Part shown: positions 17,064 to 29,200 of the stretch, one piece after another
Layout of the letters: each line of letters begins with the position of its first letter
Numbering within the stretch: the first letter of the stretch is position 1
DNA from: CAZAQV01 sp964487255
GTDB lineage: Bacteria; Myxococcota_A; Polyangia; Polyangiales; CAZAQV01
Assembly: GCA_964487255.1 (NCBI GenBank)
Contig: CAZAQV010000011.1
Location: forward strand, 1-64,000
DNA length: 64,000 nucleotides
Reading direction: 5' to 3'
Made by a program: the position numbers and the translations under genes
Notes under the pieces: generated by a model
What the model saw: the letters and a program-made list of their open reading frames with translations, nothing else
Databases searched by the model: none
What the model was told of the DNA's origin: nothing

Positions 17064-20000
17064 TCAAGGAATGAGCAGGTTCATCTCACGGGGGTCGAAA
17101 CGGTAGATTCCGTAGGGACCCGCTGCGAACAGGATTTCCTCGGGTGCGACGAGTATTTCAGATGGCCAACCAAGGGTGGGAAAGTAGGCCTGCGCAACTG
17201 GACTGCTCGCGTCCTGGAGGTTCACTACGAGAAGACCGCCTGGAACGTGAAAGAGCGCTTTGTCCGAGAGGGTCTCCTGGAGGGTGGCCCAACGATCGAC
17301 TTCCACTTCGCTGAGCTGCTCGAGCGTCCCATCATCGAGGATGCGCAGGCGGATGGGCTCCTCTGTCGCACTCGTGTTTACGGCACCAGTATCCGCGGCA
17401 CCAGCATCTACGGCAACACCGAAGCCAAGACTCCATGGCGCACGATGCGTAAGCAGGACATGCCCGTTGTCATCGAGGAGCATTTCGTCAACGGACCGGT
17501 TGGTCACAGGGTGGCTCGCGACGAGCGCTGCTCGATCCGGTTCAAGCCAATCCAGGCGTCGTACGACCGTTTCGGCCACGTCCTCGCCCCAAATGAGATC
17601 TTTGGTGACCAGTGTAGTGCCCTCGATGTCGACGAGTTCCCCGAGGACGCTGACGGCCCGACCAAGCACAGGCGTGTCGGGCGTGCCTAGGTCGATCGGG
17701 CGAAAGTTCCAAGCAACATAGGGGCGTGGGTCGTTCTCGACCGTCACAGGGCGCTTGTAGGTGTAGAAGAGACGATCCCCTTCACTGATCAGACCCACGG
17801 CTTCATCTTCATGTGGGAGTTCGATTGCATTGGCCAGCTTGGGTGCTGACGGTGTCGTGAGGTCGAGGACATCCAGCGTGAAGCGCTGCCAGTAACGACG
17901 AAGCTCGTGATCATAGCAGTGCTCGGACGTCTGCACTTCATTTGCCGCGATTTCCACGCATTCAAAACTCGGTTCAGAGCCGCGTGTTTGGGTGCAACGC
18001 GCGAGCGCCCCTTCGCAAACTTCACTCTCTCCGTCCAGGCTGCGACAGGTGACGCCACCGGAATAGTAGGTGCAGGTATCATCATCAGAGCTACAGGGCA
18101 CGATTTCGGTCGGGTAGGTTGAGCAAATGCGTTCGGTTCCGAGCACCGCGCTCGCCTCGTCAACCCGCGTGAAGACGATGGCATCGTCGACTGTGCGGAT
18201 CAGGTCGTCATAGCGTCCGGGAAGGTAATATCCACCACGGCATCCGAGGCAATCGGGGGCCAAAGCCGGCTCAATCCAACCCCAAGACGTGTAGGCTGGC
18301 CGAATGCGGTCGGTCTGCAACTCTCCGACCGCGGTTGGCTGCGTTGGGTCTTGCATGTCGATGACCGTGATGTTCGTGTCCCACTCGTAGGGCCAGGTCG
18401 ACGGGGATTGGAGAACACTCGTCACAGCTACGAGAAGCGAGCCGACCTGATAGAGTTGCGCGCCTTGTGGAACCTTGAGCGTTGCGATTGGGGGTGCCAT
18501 ATCGGGGTCCGCACCCGGGGACAGAACCTGCAGTTCCGACTCCGGAGAATCTCCGCGCACACCCCACCAGGCGTGGCTCCAGCTCGCGTCGGCAAGCCGA
18601 ACGGTGTGTTCGCCGAAACGAAAGACCCGCGTGTAGCTTGGCGCAAGTTGCGTGCTGCCCAGGCGCATCGGTGCATCCGGGTCGCGCATGTCATAGAGAC
18701 CAAGTTCAAAATCAGAGAGGTTCGCGGAGGTGTCCGCTTGGACGAGGAAGGAGCGCCGGACCGGTGAGCCGTGCTGCATGACGCCACGTCGAGTAAGGGT
18801 CGTTTCCGAGAAAGTGAAGATCTGAACCGCGGCTTCATATTCCCCGCTCGCTTCGCGCCATCCAGAAAAGGGCAGGAGCACGAGCCCACGCTCGGACGTG
18901 CCATCGGGGGCCTCGACCTCCACCGCGTCTTCGATGACAGAAAACGCACGATGATCCCAAGTGGCTTCTGACCAGGTATTGTCGGTACCGACGGAGGCGC
19001 GAGCGAGGAGCGGAGCGACGTTGTCGAGATCTGTGATGTCGTACAGGCTCGCCGCTGCGGCACGACGACCGTCTTCATCGTCCACTCCGACACCGATCAG
19101 ACGTGTGTCGTTGAAGGTGGCGCGAAAAAAATCGTTCCATCCGCTTACAACAAACTCCGAGCGTTCTGAGCACGTGCCATCTGTATCGATCTCAAAGGCG
19201 TGAAAAGGATCGACGCGCATGTACGTCACGAAGAACGCACGTGTGTCTACAAAGAGCGTGGCGTACAGGTCCTGACCGGCGCCAAAGGTGCAGTGGTCGA
19301 GCGGGCTAAGGTTGGAGAAGTCCTGTGCATCGAAGGTCTCGAGGTGATTTTCGCGCTCAGCCGAGAATCGGTCCCCGGAGACGACCCGCAAGACCCCTTG
19401 GTACAAGTCCATGTTAAACTGGCTGGCCACTCGGCCAGAAACCTGAACCCTGCCGCCCTCTACCATTTCGCCTGAGGCATTCGAAATATCGACGAGAGTG
19501 ATCTGGCTTCCTTGGTTTTCCGACGTCCATTCGTCACGCGCCACGATCATCGCTTCGGGTGTTGCCTGGATGCTGGAGACGCTTTCACCAAGTTCCAGCA
19601 CACTCCGTTCAGCGATGTCGGGCAGTGAGACATCGAAGCTCTTCACATAGGTGCGCGGCTCCCAGTTCCAAGTTGTACCGTTGCTGCGCTCTTCGTAGCG
19701 TGTTGCGGCGACATAGAGTGCGCTTGCCTCTCCTTCGCGCGCGAGCCTGCTCGATTGAATATTCCCGGGAACCACAGATCGGTCGACCTCGACAGGCGCA
19801 GTGGGGTCCGTCAGGTCAACAGATAGAATAAGTCCGCCTTCGACGCGGTCAACGCGCACGTCGTCCCGGGTCCCGTAGTACCCAGTCCAACCATTGAGCA
19901 GGACGATGGCCCGCGTACCCAGTACGTACAACTCGACAGGCCCTCCGCTGATTGCAAGCCGGCCGGTGACACGCGGGCGTTCGAGGTCGGACAAGTCGAT

Positions 20001-20255
20001 GACCTGAAGCCCGCGGTATGGATTGAGATTGACGAGCGTCGTGGCGCTCAGGTGACGATAGATGTCGCCTTCCTCGATGGTACGCTCTGGAGATTCGCCG
20101 CCGTTTGTTCCCGCGTCGAACTCCGGTGCATCGACCGCTCTCTGTCCGCGCGTGTCATCGGCCGAAATGAACCGGAACGTTGGACTGTGATCGTCGCCGC
20201 AGCTCGGAAGTAGGCCACCAGTGAAGATCAACAAGAGAATAGTACGTGGAGACAT
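17064..20255 (-). CDS. Beta-propeller domain lipoprotein
   Basis: 1063 residues from the ATG at 20255, preceded by GAAGGGG; translation from farther upstream would put non-coding-like sequence before the signal peptide. The lipobox is LLPSC, followed by GDD. The body has repeated blades of the form 'VIDLSDLERPRVTG', 'VTLVDISNASG' and 'VIDMQDPTQPTAVG', as in PF09826-type (beta propeller) secreted proteins, and an EGF-like Cys cluster near the middle (CSSDDDTCTYYSGGVTC). It is probably anchored on the cell surface. It is the first gene of the operon with the cytochrome and the exporter. Confidence 0.8.
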   Translation of the reverse strand: MSPRTILLLIFTGGLLPSCGDDHSPTFRFISADDTRGQRAVDAPEFDAGTNGGESPERTIEEGDIYRHLSATTLVNLNPYRGLQVIDLSDLERPRVTGRLAISGGPVELYVLGTRAIVLLNGWTGYYGTRDDVRVDRVEGGLILSVDLTDPTAPVEVDRSVVPGNIQSSRLAREGEASALYVAATRYEERSNGTTWNWEPRTYVKSFDVSLPDIAERSVLELGESVSSIQATPEAMIVARDEWTSENQGSQITLVDISNASGEMVEGGRVQVSGRVASQFNMDLYQGVLRVVSGDRFSAERENHLETFDAQDFSNLSPLDHCTFGAGQDLYATLFVDTRAFFVTYMRVDPFHAFEIDTDGTCSERSEFVVSGWNDFFRATFNDTRLIGVGVDDEDGRRAAAASLYDITDLDNVAPLLARASVGTDNTWSEATWDHRAFSVIEDAVEVEAPDGTSERGLVLLPFSGWREASGEYEAAVQIFTFSETTLTRRGVMQHGSPVRRSFLVQADTSANLSDFELGLYDMRDPDAPMRLGSTQLAPSYTRVFRFGEHTVRLADASWSHAWWGVRGDSPESELQVLSPGADPDMAPPIATLKVPQGAQLYQVGSLLVAVTSVLQSPSTWPYEWDTNITVIDMQDPTQPTAVGELQTDRIRPAYTSWGWIEPALAPDCLGCRGGYYLPGRYDDLIRTVDDAIVFTRVDEASAVLGTERICSTYPTEIVPCSSDDDTCTYYSGGVTCRSLDGESEVCEGALARCTQTRGSEPSFECVEIAANEVQTSEHCYDHELRRYWQRFTLDVLDLTTPSAPKLANAIELPHEDEAVGLISEGDRLFYTYKRPVTVENDPRPYVAWNFRPIDLGTPDTPVLGRAVSVLGELVDIEGTTLVTKDLIWGEDVAETVVRRLDWLEPDRAALVASHPVTNRSVDEMLLDDNGHVLLTHRAPWSLGFGVAVDAGAADTGAVNTSATEEPIRLRILDDGTLEQLSEVEVDRWATLQETLSDKALFHVPGGLLVVNLQDASSPVAQAYFPTLGWPSEILVAPEEILFAAGPYGIYRFDPREMNLLIP

Positions 20256-20567
20256 TTCTACCCCTTCTGGCCCGCTGCCAGAGTCTGCTGAGGTTCGTCC
20301 TCTGCACCATCCGTGCCATTTTTTGCGGACTCTGTTCAGCCCTGGTGAAGGGAGGTTTCTGGGCGCGCAGCCAGGGGCTCGTAGGTATCGCGAATCGTTT
20401 GCGTGCCAGTTGCGAGATTTGCGTAGGAACAAACGGGTGTGAGCGTTACGCATGCTCGCGTCGGGGAGGTCAGGGGCTGGAAGTTCTGAGATCAGAGATG
20501 GATGAATCCGCGGCATAGGACATGCAACGAATGGAGGCATGACCAACAAGACAGAGGAACCGTAGTC
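20256..20567. promoter_or_regulatory. 312-bp divergent intergenic region
   Basis: This lies between the start of the beta-propeller operon (minus) and the phosphoribosyltransferase operon (plus), so it should hold both promoters. No clear -35/-10 pair, FNR-type palindrome or sigma-54 site was recognised by eye. GAGG about ten bases before 20568 is the likely ribosome-binding site of the plus-strand operon. Confidence 0.4.
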
Positions 20568-21236
20568 ATGATTCGCTTTCGTGATCGACAAGATGCCGGA
20601 CGCAAGTTGGCGGTGAAGCTCGCTGGCCTAAAAGAAGAACGGCCGATCGTCATCGCCCTGCCGCGAGGTGGCGTCACGGTGGGCTATGAAGTCGCTCGGG
20701 CGCTGAACGCCCCACTCGATGTGTGGGTGGTGCGCAAGGTCGGCGTTCCGAACCAGCCGGAACTGGGTCTGGGCGCAGTTGCGGAGGGCGGTTTCGTCTA
20801 CCGCTCAGAAGACGTGGTACGGCATGCGCGCATTTCTGAGGCGCAACTTGCGCGCGCAATCGAGGGCAAACGGCGTGAAGTAGAAGAGCGCGTTGCGCGA
20901 TACCGTGGCGACCGTTCCGCTCCGGTTCTGCGTGGTCGTACGGTCGTGTTGGTTGATGATGGTATCGCGACCGGGGGAACGGTTCGAGCTGCCATCGCCT
21001 CGATTCGCGCGCAAAGTCCCAAGAAGATCGTTCTCGCGGTCCCGGTAGCATCTGCGAAAACCGTCCGCATGCTCAACTTCGATGTCGACAAAGTCGTTGC
21101 GTCGATCACGCCCAATGACCTCTATGCCGTTGGCTTTTGGTACGATGATTTTCGTCAAGTCTCCGACGACGACGTGATTCGTCTGCTGGCTCGTCGTCGA
21201 CGAGAGCTGGAAGGGGCAGCCCATGCCATTGCTTAG
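20568..21236 (+). CDS. Phosphoribosyltransferase-domain protein
   Basis: 222 residues from the ATG at 20568 with GAGG upstream. The PRPP-binding loop VLVDDGIATGGT is intact, and the N-terminus RFRDRQDAGRKLA is typical of the stress-island phosphoribosyltransferases that sit beside alpha/beta hydrolases. The substrate base is not known for this group. The end overlaps the next gene by 14 bp. Confidence 0.88.
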   Translation: MIRFRDRQDAGRKLAVKLAGLKEERPIVIALPRGGVTVGYEVARALNAPLDVWVVRKVGVPNQPELGLGAVAEGGFVYRSEDVVRHARISEAQLARAIEGKRREVEERVARYRGDRSAPVLRGRTVVLVDDGIATGGTVRAAIASIRAQSPKKIVLAVPVASAKTVRMLNFDVDKVVASITPNDLYAVGFWYDDFRQVSDDDVIRLLARRRRELEGAAHAIA

Positions 21237-21948
21237 TTCGACGAAAGAAACCGAGCTTGTGCGAAGCTTGTCGATCCCTGTTGGGAGCGTCGAGCTTCGT
21301 GGTGATCTCGTAATTCCACAAGACGCGCGTGCCCTCATCCTCTTCGCGCATGGCAGCGGCAGCAGTCGTAGAAGCGCACGTAACCGATTCGTAGCGAAAC
21401 ACCTGAGAAGCCGAAAGTTGGGGACGATGCTTTTCGATTTGCTCACTTCGCGTGAGGATCAAGAGCATGCCGTCAGCGCATATCTTCGTTTCGCCATCCC
21501 GCTCCTCGCGAAGCGTCTCGGTGTCGCTACGGACTGGATGGGCGGATACCACCTGACGAAGGACCTTCCGATTGGATATTTTGGTGCGAGTACCGGAGCA
21601 GCGGCCGCGCTAGCTGCGGCTGCCGAGCGACCTCATGAGGTGTATGCCGTTGTTTCTCGGGGGGGTCGGCCCGACCTTGCCTCGAATGCACTTGCTCTGG
21701 TTCAGGCACCTACGCTGCTTATCGTCGGTGGAGACGACACCACGGTACTTCGCCTCAATCGTGTTGCGCTTGATAGGCTTGGTGCTTCAAAAAAGCTGAT
21801 CACGATCGACGGGGCTACACACCTGTTTGAAGAGCCAGGTGCGCTCTCTCAGGTCGCAAATTTGGCCGGCGACTGGTTCGTCGAGCAACTCGCAGCAAGG
21901 GGCCCGAGCACGCGGCGCCAGGCGCGGGTTGGCATAGCTTCTGCTTAG
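21223..21948 (+). CDS. Alpha/beta hydrolase (dienelactone hydrolase-like)
   Basis: 241 residues of an alpha/beta-hydrolase fold: the oxyanion-region strand LILFAHGSGSSR, a nucleophile-elbow-like GYFGASTGAAAAL with the Ser in GASTG, an acidic position in IVGGDDTTV and the late His in DGATHLFEEPG. It overlaps the phosphoribosyltransferase gene, an arrangement seen in stress islands where the pair is sometimes fused. Substrate unknown. Confidence 0.87.
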   Translation: MPLLSSTKETELVRSLSIPVGSVELRGDLVIPQDARALILFAHGSGSSRRSARNRFVAKHLRSRKLGTMLFDLLTSREDQEHAVSAYLRFAIPLLAKRLGVATDWMGGYHLTKDLPIGYFGASTGAAAALAAAAERPHEVYAVVSRGGRPDLASNALALVQAPTLLIVGGDDTTVLRLNRVALDRLGASKKLITIDGATHLFEEPGALSQVANLAGDWFVEQLAARGPSTRRQARVGIASA

Positions 21949-22205
21949 AACCTTTGGGGATCCAATGAATGTGTCGAAAACGATGAAACAGGCTGTATCG
22001 AGCAGCGAAAAAACAGACAAGCGTGCGCAAAGCGTGCGCGTTGGGCAGGGGGCGGACAGGCTGTCTTATCGTAACGGTAGGTCGCCGGAGCGATTGTGCA
22101 CGATGGCATATTTGCTTTACGCGAAAGGAAGGAGTAGTGCGCGCTACCTCAGACAGCTCGATTTGGAAACGCGGGACGGTGACGAGCCGACAGAGAAGAC
22201 GTCGC
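21949..22205. other. 257-bp gap between hydrolase and universal stress genes
   Basis: One frame (21965-22219, 84 codons) stays open and begins with ATG after GGGGATCC, but its product is charged, matches nothing recognised and overlaps the next start. The region is left as a probable leader or promoter for the universal stress gene. Confidence 0.35.
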
Positions 22206-23219
22206 ATGTCAGAGTCTGAACTTACGATCAAACGAATTCTCGTTTGTCTTGATGGTTCTGAGTTTGGGCAGGCGGGTGTGCGCTATGCCGTCGCGATTGC
22301 AAGGAGTACCGGAGCGGAGCTTCTGCTTCTCCATGTGTTGGATAGGGAAGGAGCTGACTCGCAGCGTCCGGTCGACGCACTCGATGCCGAAGTGCTTCGT
22401 GTTGAGCGATCAGCGTATCTTGAGAGTATTGCAAAGGAACTGAACGCTGTCGATGTGCGCGTGCGAGTTCGGCTGAGTGAGGGAAGGGCCGCCGATCAGA
22501 TTCTTCAGATAGCCGATCAAGATGAAGTCGGGCTGATCGTTCTCGCCTCACACGGTCGGTGCAAGGCAACCCATTTCTTTCTTGGAGCAACGGCGCAGAA
22601 AGTTGTGCAACATGCGCGCCAGTCGCTGTTTCTCGTCAGACCAGGACCGGTCGATAGCAGCCAGCTGTGCCTTGAATGCTCCATCAAACGCGTGCTGATC
22701 CTGCTCGATGGCTCTCAGGGCGCAGAGTCGGCTTTGCCTGCTGCGCGCATGATCGCCGGGAAAGAAAATGCCGAGATCGTCATCGGCCATGCCGCTGTGC
22801 ACCCCAGACTGAGTGTTTGCGCGCCGCCGACACGAAGAGACCGTGAGCTCCTCCAGGAGCTTCAGGAACGCAATACCGAACTTACCGAGGCCTATCTTCG
22901 GAGGGTTCAGGGGACTCTCGAAAACATCGGCTCATCGTCTCACTACGTTGTGATTGTGACCGATGATCTGCGCCAAGGACTTCTGCTCCTTATCGAGCAA
23001 GAGCAGCCCGATATGGTCATCATGGCTTCTCACGGACGGACATCGAGTCGCCATGCCACGCATGGGAGCCTCACGCAGCATCTGTTTACGTACTCGCAAA
23101 GACCCATCTGGATCGTGCAGAACATGTCACGAGCTCCCCTCGAAGAGAAGGACTTCCCCCTAGACATTGAACACCACCTGTTTCGAGACGTGGGGCGACG
23201 AATACCTCCAGAACTATGA
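22206..23219 (+). CDS. Tandem universal stress protein (two UspA domains)
   Basis: 337 residues from the ATG at 22206, where the first beta strand (IKRILVCLDGSEFG) begins. Two UspA domains lie at about 8-150 and 157-312. Each ends with the nucleotide-binding type segment ASHGR, the first followed by FLGATAQKVVQHA and the second by a less canonical THGSLTQHLF. Usp proteins bind ATP and respond to hypoxia, starvation and redox stress. The stop overlaps the glucan synthase start by 4 bp, so the two are translationally coupled. Confidence 0.9.
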   Translation: MSESELTIKRILVCLDGSEFGQAGVRYAVAIARSTGAELLLLHVLDREGADSQRPVDALDAEVLRVERSAYLESIAKELNAVDVRVRVRLSEGRAADQILQIADQDEVGLIVLASHGRCKATHFFLGATAQKVVQHARQSLFLVRPGPVDSSQLCLECSIKRVLILLDGSQGAESALPAARMIAGKENAEIVIGHAAVHPRLSVCAPPTRRDRELLQELQERNTELTEAYLRRVQGTLENIGSSSHYVVIVTDDLRQGLLLLIEQEQPDMVIMASHGRTSSRHATHGSLTQHLFTYSQRPIWIVQNMSRAPLEEKDFPLDIEHHLFRDVGRRIPPEL

Positions 23220-26200
23220 GTTCAGCGGAGACCTTCATGGAAGGCCAAGCGCTTGCGCGCGAGCTACCCAACACTGGTTTCGAACGGGCAGAACTCGACG
23301 AAGTGCTGTTCTGGGCGCAGGATGCAGACGTATTTGAGCGGCTGCAACGAGCGTTGGTCGGTTTGCCTGTCGACGTGACGCGGCGCCCGGCAGTGGAGTG
23401 GTTCCTCGACAATTTTTACATCATTGTCGCCACAAGCAGACAGCTTCTTGAAGACATGCCGATGGAGTTCTTCCGAAAATTGCCGGTTGTGCATCGCGAT
23501 GGAAGACCTGTTCCGAGAGTCCACGTCATTGCGGAACGCTTCTCGAGCAGGACGCAGCGTGTTCCTGACCGTGAGGCCTTTGAAACTTTCCTCGCGGGCT
23601 TCCAATCTGTGACGCCGCTTACAATTGCGGAGCTCTGGGCGTTTCCCTCGCTTGTACGAGCAGTCTGTCTTCAGAAAATCACCAGGATGCTCGCTCCGAT
23701 TGCTTCGATGCAAGTCCCGACGACGCTACCCGTGGTGAACGCGGTGCCTCCCTCCTTGAGCGAGGTTGACGAAGTCGTTTCGGCAGCGGTTCGCACGTTG
23801 ATTTCCCTCAAGTCGATACGATGGCGCGACGTGTTCATCCAGACGAGTCTGGTGCAGCAAGAGCTGCGGAACGACCCTGCTGGAATCTACGACCTTGTGG
23901 CGTTTAGCACTGCGGAACAATGCCTTCATGAGGTCGAAGTGCTTGCCTGCCGAGCGCGCTGTTCGGAGATCGAAGTTGCTCGCGAGGCGGTTACTCTCGC
24001 GCAGTCGTGTGCTGAGGCCGATCTTCGTAGGGCGCACGTAGGGTATTACTTGATTGACGAAGGACGGGCCTCTCTTGAAGCGCAATTGGGGATTCGTCTG
24101 CCTTTGCGGCTTCGTTTGGGGCGCTGGGTTCGGGCACATGCAACGTTGGTCTATCTGTCGATTGTCGGATCATTGACGGTCGGTCTATCCGTGGCGTTGT
24201 TCGTTCTTGTGCGGGGCGCAACGGGCGACGGTATTGCGGCTGCACTCGCGAGTGCGATTGCACTTGTGCCTGTAAGTACATTTGCGATCGCTTGGGTACA
24301 TTGGGTCATCACATGGTTCATCAAGCCGAGACGCCTTCCAAGACTTAACCTTGACAAGGGCATCCCTCAACATCTCAGGACTGCGGTCGTAATTCCGACG
24401 TTGCTTGCTGACTTGAAAGAGACGCATCAGCTGGTGGAGCAGCTTGAGCGTCATTACCTCGCAAACCCCGATGAGAATCTTCAGTTTGCGCTGCTTGCAG
24501 ACCTTGTCGACGCGGATAGTCCGCGGTTGGCGAGCGACGCTGAAATTCTCAGTCGGGCACAGGAAGGAATCGTCATACTCAACGAGCGTCACGGCGATGG
24601 AGCCGTGGGGCCGTTCCATCTGCTGGTGCGAGAGCGCCAATGGAACCAGTCCGAGGGCGTGTACATGGGTTGGGAACGCAAGCGCGGAAAACTCGAAGAG
24701 TTCAATAGGCTGCTCGCGGGTTTTGGCGAGACGAGCTACACGATACACACGGGTCACCCCGAAGAGCTTCGTGATACTCGCTTCGTCATCACGCTTGACA
24801 GCGACACCGAGCTTCCGCGAGGCGCAGCGCGCTCCTTGGTCGCTATCTTGGGGCACGCTCTCAATCGGGCAGAGTTTCGCAACGGGCGTGTCGTTGCAGG
24901 CTATACCGTTTTGCAGCCGCGACTTGATATCAATCCAGACGCGAGCCACCGCTCACGCTTCGCAAGCATCTTTGCTGGTGATACGGGGCTCGACATCTAT
25001 TCTCGCGCGGTTTCAGATGTCTATCAGGATTTTTTTGGAACAGGCATCTACGTAGGCAAGGGCATCTATGACGTTGATGCTTTCCGCCGGTCGCTCGAAG
25101 GCAAGGTGCCTGAGAATGCGCTCTTGAGCCATGACCTCTTCGAGGGGATCAACGGAAGGGCTGGGCTCGTCAGTGACATAGTTCTTTACGAAGACTATCC
25201 ACCGACATACCTCGCGTATGCCCGGCGCATGCATCGTTGGATACGCGGTGACTGGCAACTCGTGCCGTGGCTTGGCATTCACGTGCCGGGGCAGGGGCGA
25301 AACCGGATTCTAAGCCCATTCACCCATATTGACCGGTGGAAGGTTCTCGACAATCTGCGACGGAGCCTCCAGCCCCTGGCACTTTTTGTGCTGTTGGTTG
25401 GCGGATGGTTTTGGATCCCGAACTACGTTTGGGTGTGGACGGCAATTGTGCTTGTCCTCAGCGCGGGTCATCTTCTCACGAACGTCGCCTCACGACTAAA
25501 GTCATTTTTGCGAGGAGACCTTCGTGCGACGGGAAATCGTTTGTCCGACCTGCGGTCCGACTTCTTTCGTTGGCTTGTAGCTTGGGCATTTCTTCCGCAC
25601 GAGGCATTTCTGATCACCGATGCGGTGTTTCGGACGCTTGTCCGAGTTTTTGTTTCTCGCCGCGGTTTGCTGCAGTGGACGAGCGCCGCTTACGTCGCGC
25701 GTACGACGTCCGGACGAGGCAGGCTTGACACTTGGCGAGAGATGGCGGCCGGGCCTGTTGGCGCAGTCGTATTGTTCGTGCTCGTCGCGAAGTTCAGTCC
25801 CCTTGTGCTTGGTGCGTCGCTTCCGTTTCTCTGTTGTTGGCTAGTCTCTCCCGAGTTGGCTCGCTGGCTTGCGCGTCCGCACACGGACATGGAGTACCTT
25901 TTTCAAGCGAGCGAAAAGAAGGAGCTTCGGTTGCTGGCACGCCGTATCTGGCTCTTCTTTGAGACATTCGTTGGCTCAGAAGACCATTGGCTTCCCCCGG
26001 ACAATGTGCAGCTTCGACCGCTTAAGATTGCGCACCGAACCTCGCCGACCAATATCGGTTTGTATCTTGCATCGGCGGCCACGGCGTATGATCTCGGTCA
26101 CACGCATCGTGCCGATTTTTGTGCTCGGACACGAAGCGCATTGCGAACCATTGCCGTGCTTGAACGTTATCGCGGCCAATTGCTCAACTGGTATGATACG

Positions 26201-29200
26201 CAAAACTTGGCGCCACTACTGCCGCGCTATGTGTCGACCGTCGACAACGGAAACTTTGTCGCGAGTCTAATTGCACTTCGCGAAACATGCTCCGAGCATG
26301 CTACGGGCCCTGTTTTCGATGAGGCTGCATGGGCGGGGCTTCGCGATACGACCGAACTTGCGCGACGAGCCGTGTGCACCCTCGCAGAGGCCGGTGGACT
26401 CTCGCCGAAGAACGAAGAGCGCATCCTCGACGAGTTGGAAGTGTTGACGGATAAGATCAGTGTGGGGCACAGAACCCTGAATCGATGGCAAAGCATGATC
26501 GCCGAAGTTCAGGCACGAGTCGGCTCGATTTCGCGGAACTTGCATCGCGGCATTGCCGGCATTGAAGCGGTGCATGCTCCTATTGTGCGTGAAGTCTCGT
26601 CTTGGATAGAGGTGCTTTCGCGCCATGCTCAAGCCCTTGGAGAAGACTTGGATGTGCTTGGAGGATGGTACTTCGCTCTTGTCGATGCTCCCGAGCCCGT
26701 TCTTGCGAACTTCACTTGTAGAGAGCTGTTTCGGGAGCTTTGCGAAGACGTAAGTCGAGTCGCCCTGGATGAGCTTGGAGCGACTCGAAAAGAAGTCGAG
26801 GGGACGCTGAGCCGTATTGTCTCGATCGAAGCGACGCCCGAAGTGGTTGCCTACCGGGAACGTGTGCTCGCTCTTATGGACAAGGCGACCGTATACTCCG
26901 AGCAGGTTCTTGCAGAGCTCCTCGATATTGCTGCGAACGTCCAGGCGGAGATCGACCGCGCTGATTTTCGCTTCCTCTACGATGAAGAAGCGCACCAGAT
27001 GTTCATTGGCTATGACGTTTCGAACGCACGACCCGATTTGCATCATTATGATCTTCTGGCGTCTGAGGCGCGCCTTGCGAGTCTGGTTGCCATTGCGTTC
27101 GGTCACGCGCCGGTAGAACATTGGTTTCATCTTGGACGCCCACTTCTAAGGATCTTGGGGCGTACTACGCTCGTTTCCTGGAGCGGCACTATGTTCGAGT
27201 ACTTGATGCCACTCCTGTTCACGCAAAGCTTTCCCAAGACACTCTTGGGTCGCAGTATGCAGGCTGCTGTCGACTGCCAGATTCGCTATGCAGAAAAGCG
27301 CGGTGTTCCATGGGGGATCTCCGAGTCGGGATTCGCCGCGGTCGATGGCGATGGCAACTATCAGTATCGGGCCTTTGGAGTACCGGAGCTTGCATTTCAG
27401 CGAGGTCTGGCCGAAGACATGGTCGTTGCACCGTACGCATCACTCCTCGCCCTTTCGATTCGCCCGCGGGCGGTGCTGAAGAACCTGCAGGTCTTCGAGC
27501 AGCTGGGAGTTGCGGCGCTTTACGGACCTTTTGAAGCGATCGACTTCACGCCGAAGCGTCTGCTACGGGGCGCACGAAGCCCCTCACAGGGGACGGTTCT
27601 TCATAGTTATATGGCACACCACCAGGGCATGACGCTCGTTTCTCTGGGAAACGTCCTGCTAGGCCAGCGGACGATCGCTCGTTTTCACCGAGACCCGCGC
27701 ATTCAAACCGTCGTTCATCTTCTGCAAGAAAGAGTTCCAAGCGAACGACCCCCGCCGCGTCCTGTTGACATGTCTGCTCAAGTTGAGGAAGGCAATCAGC
27801 CGCGCGCGACTCTCGAAGCGTGGACGCCGCGTCCGACTGTTCTTGATCCAGCGGTGCATCTCCTCTCAAACAGCCGGCTTAGTGTGATGAGCGATGCGGT
27901 TGGGCGTGGTCCACTGTGGTTGATGGTCGATGAACCGAAACAAGCGAACCGCAATGGGATGCGCGCAATCTCGATCCGGCCATGGGAAGGAGAGGAGATG
28001 GGCGGCTTCTGTCTCTTTCTTCGGGCAAAAGAAAAGGAGCAAGTTCGCACCATATTGCTTTCAGGCGGATACGAGGCGGAGAAGGCGGGCGAGAGACGGG
28101 TTACCTACTGGCCGCATAAGATAGAGACCCTGACCCGTGTAGGGACACTTGCGATTCGTCAGACGTTGATGATCGCCTGCGATGATGAGGTCGAGATTCG
28201 TAGCGTTTCGCTTAAGAATGAAGGTGAAAGTTCCGTAGACGCATGCCTGACGAGCTACTCGGATTTGGCCATCCACGAAGCACGAGAGCACGCCCGCCAT
28301 CCTGTGTTTAGTCGTCTGTTTATCGAGACGCGGGCCACGGACCACGGTCGGCTCTTGATCGGCAAGCGTCGTCCACAAGGCCCTGCAGACGTGTGGCCGG
28401 TTGCGGGACAGACGCTTGTGGCTGACCCGGATATCGAAGTGTCATGGGACACATCTCGCGCTACGTTTATTGGTCGCGGTCAGTCGCTCCGGGCGCCTTC
28501 GGTGATGGGCCATTCTGAACCACTCCAGGCGACGGCGGGCTACGTGCTCGAACCGTGCTTCTCGCATCGCGCGAGGCTAACGCTTTCGCCGGGTGAAGAG
28601 CGAAGGTGCACATGGCTTACAGGAGTGAGCCATGATGAATCAGAGCTTCGCAGGCTTCTCGACCGCTACGCCGACGCGCCAGCTGCGAGAGCGACGGATG
28701 CCCATGCCGAACGAGTGCTGGCTTCCGTGTTGGCTGAGCTAGGCATCAGTGTTTCTGAAACGCATACTCTGCAAAAGCTCTTTTCGAAACTGCTATCTCG
28801 CTCAGGCGCGCAACGAACTTCAGGCGAAACCAATCGCCAACATCTATGGAGTTGCGGGATATCGGGGGACCAACCGCTCCTATTGGTACACCGACGATCT
28901 GAATCCATGTCTTTCGTTAAGCAGGTGCTGCGTTCGTGTGCGCTATGGTTTCGTCTGGGATTTCGCATCGATGTTGTCTTCGTACTCTACGAATCCGTGA
29001 GCTATCTGAACGAAACGAGAAACGAGATCCTTCGACTTGCCGAGGCGCTAGGGCTACCCGAGCTTGGCGGTGTGATCAACGTCGTTTCAGCGCCTCGTCT
29101 CTCCGATTCAACACTTGAGTCGCTGCAAGGTGCCGCGGGAGCTGTGCTTGATACGGAACGAGGAACGTTCGAAGAACAGGTGAGCACAGCCTCCGACCCG

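Noticed and set aside
21965..22219. 84-codon open frame between the hydrolase and universal stress genes
   Set aside because: It has a weak Shine-Dalgarno-like GGGGAT, but its product is not recognisable and overlaps the universal stress start. I kept it as a possible leader only.
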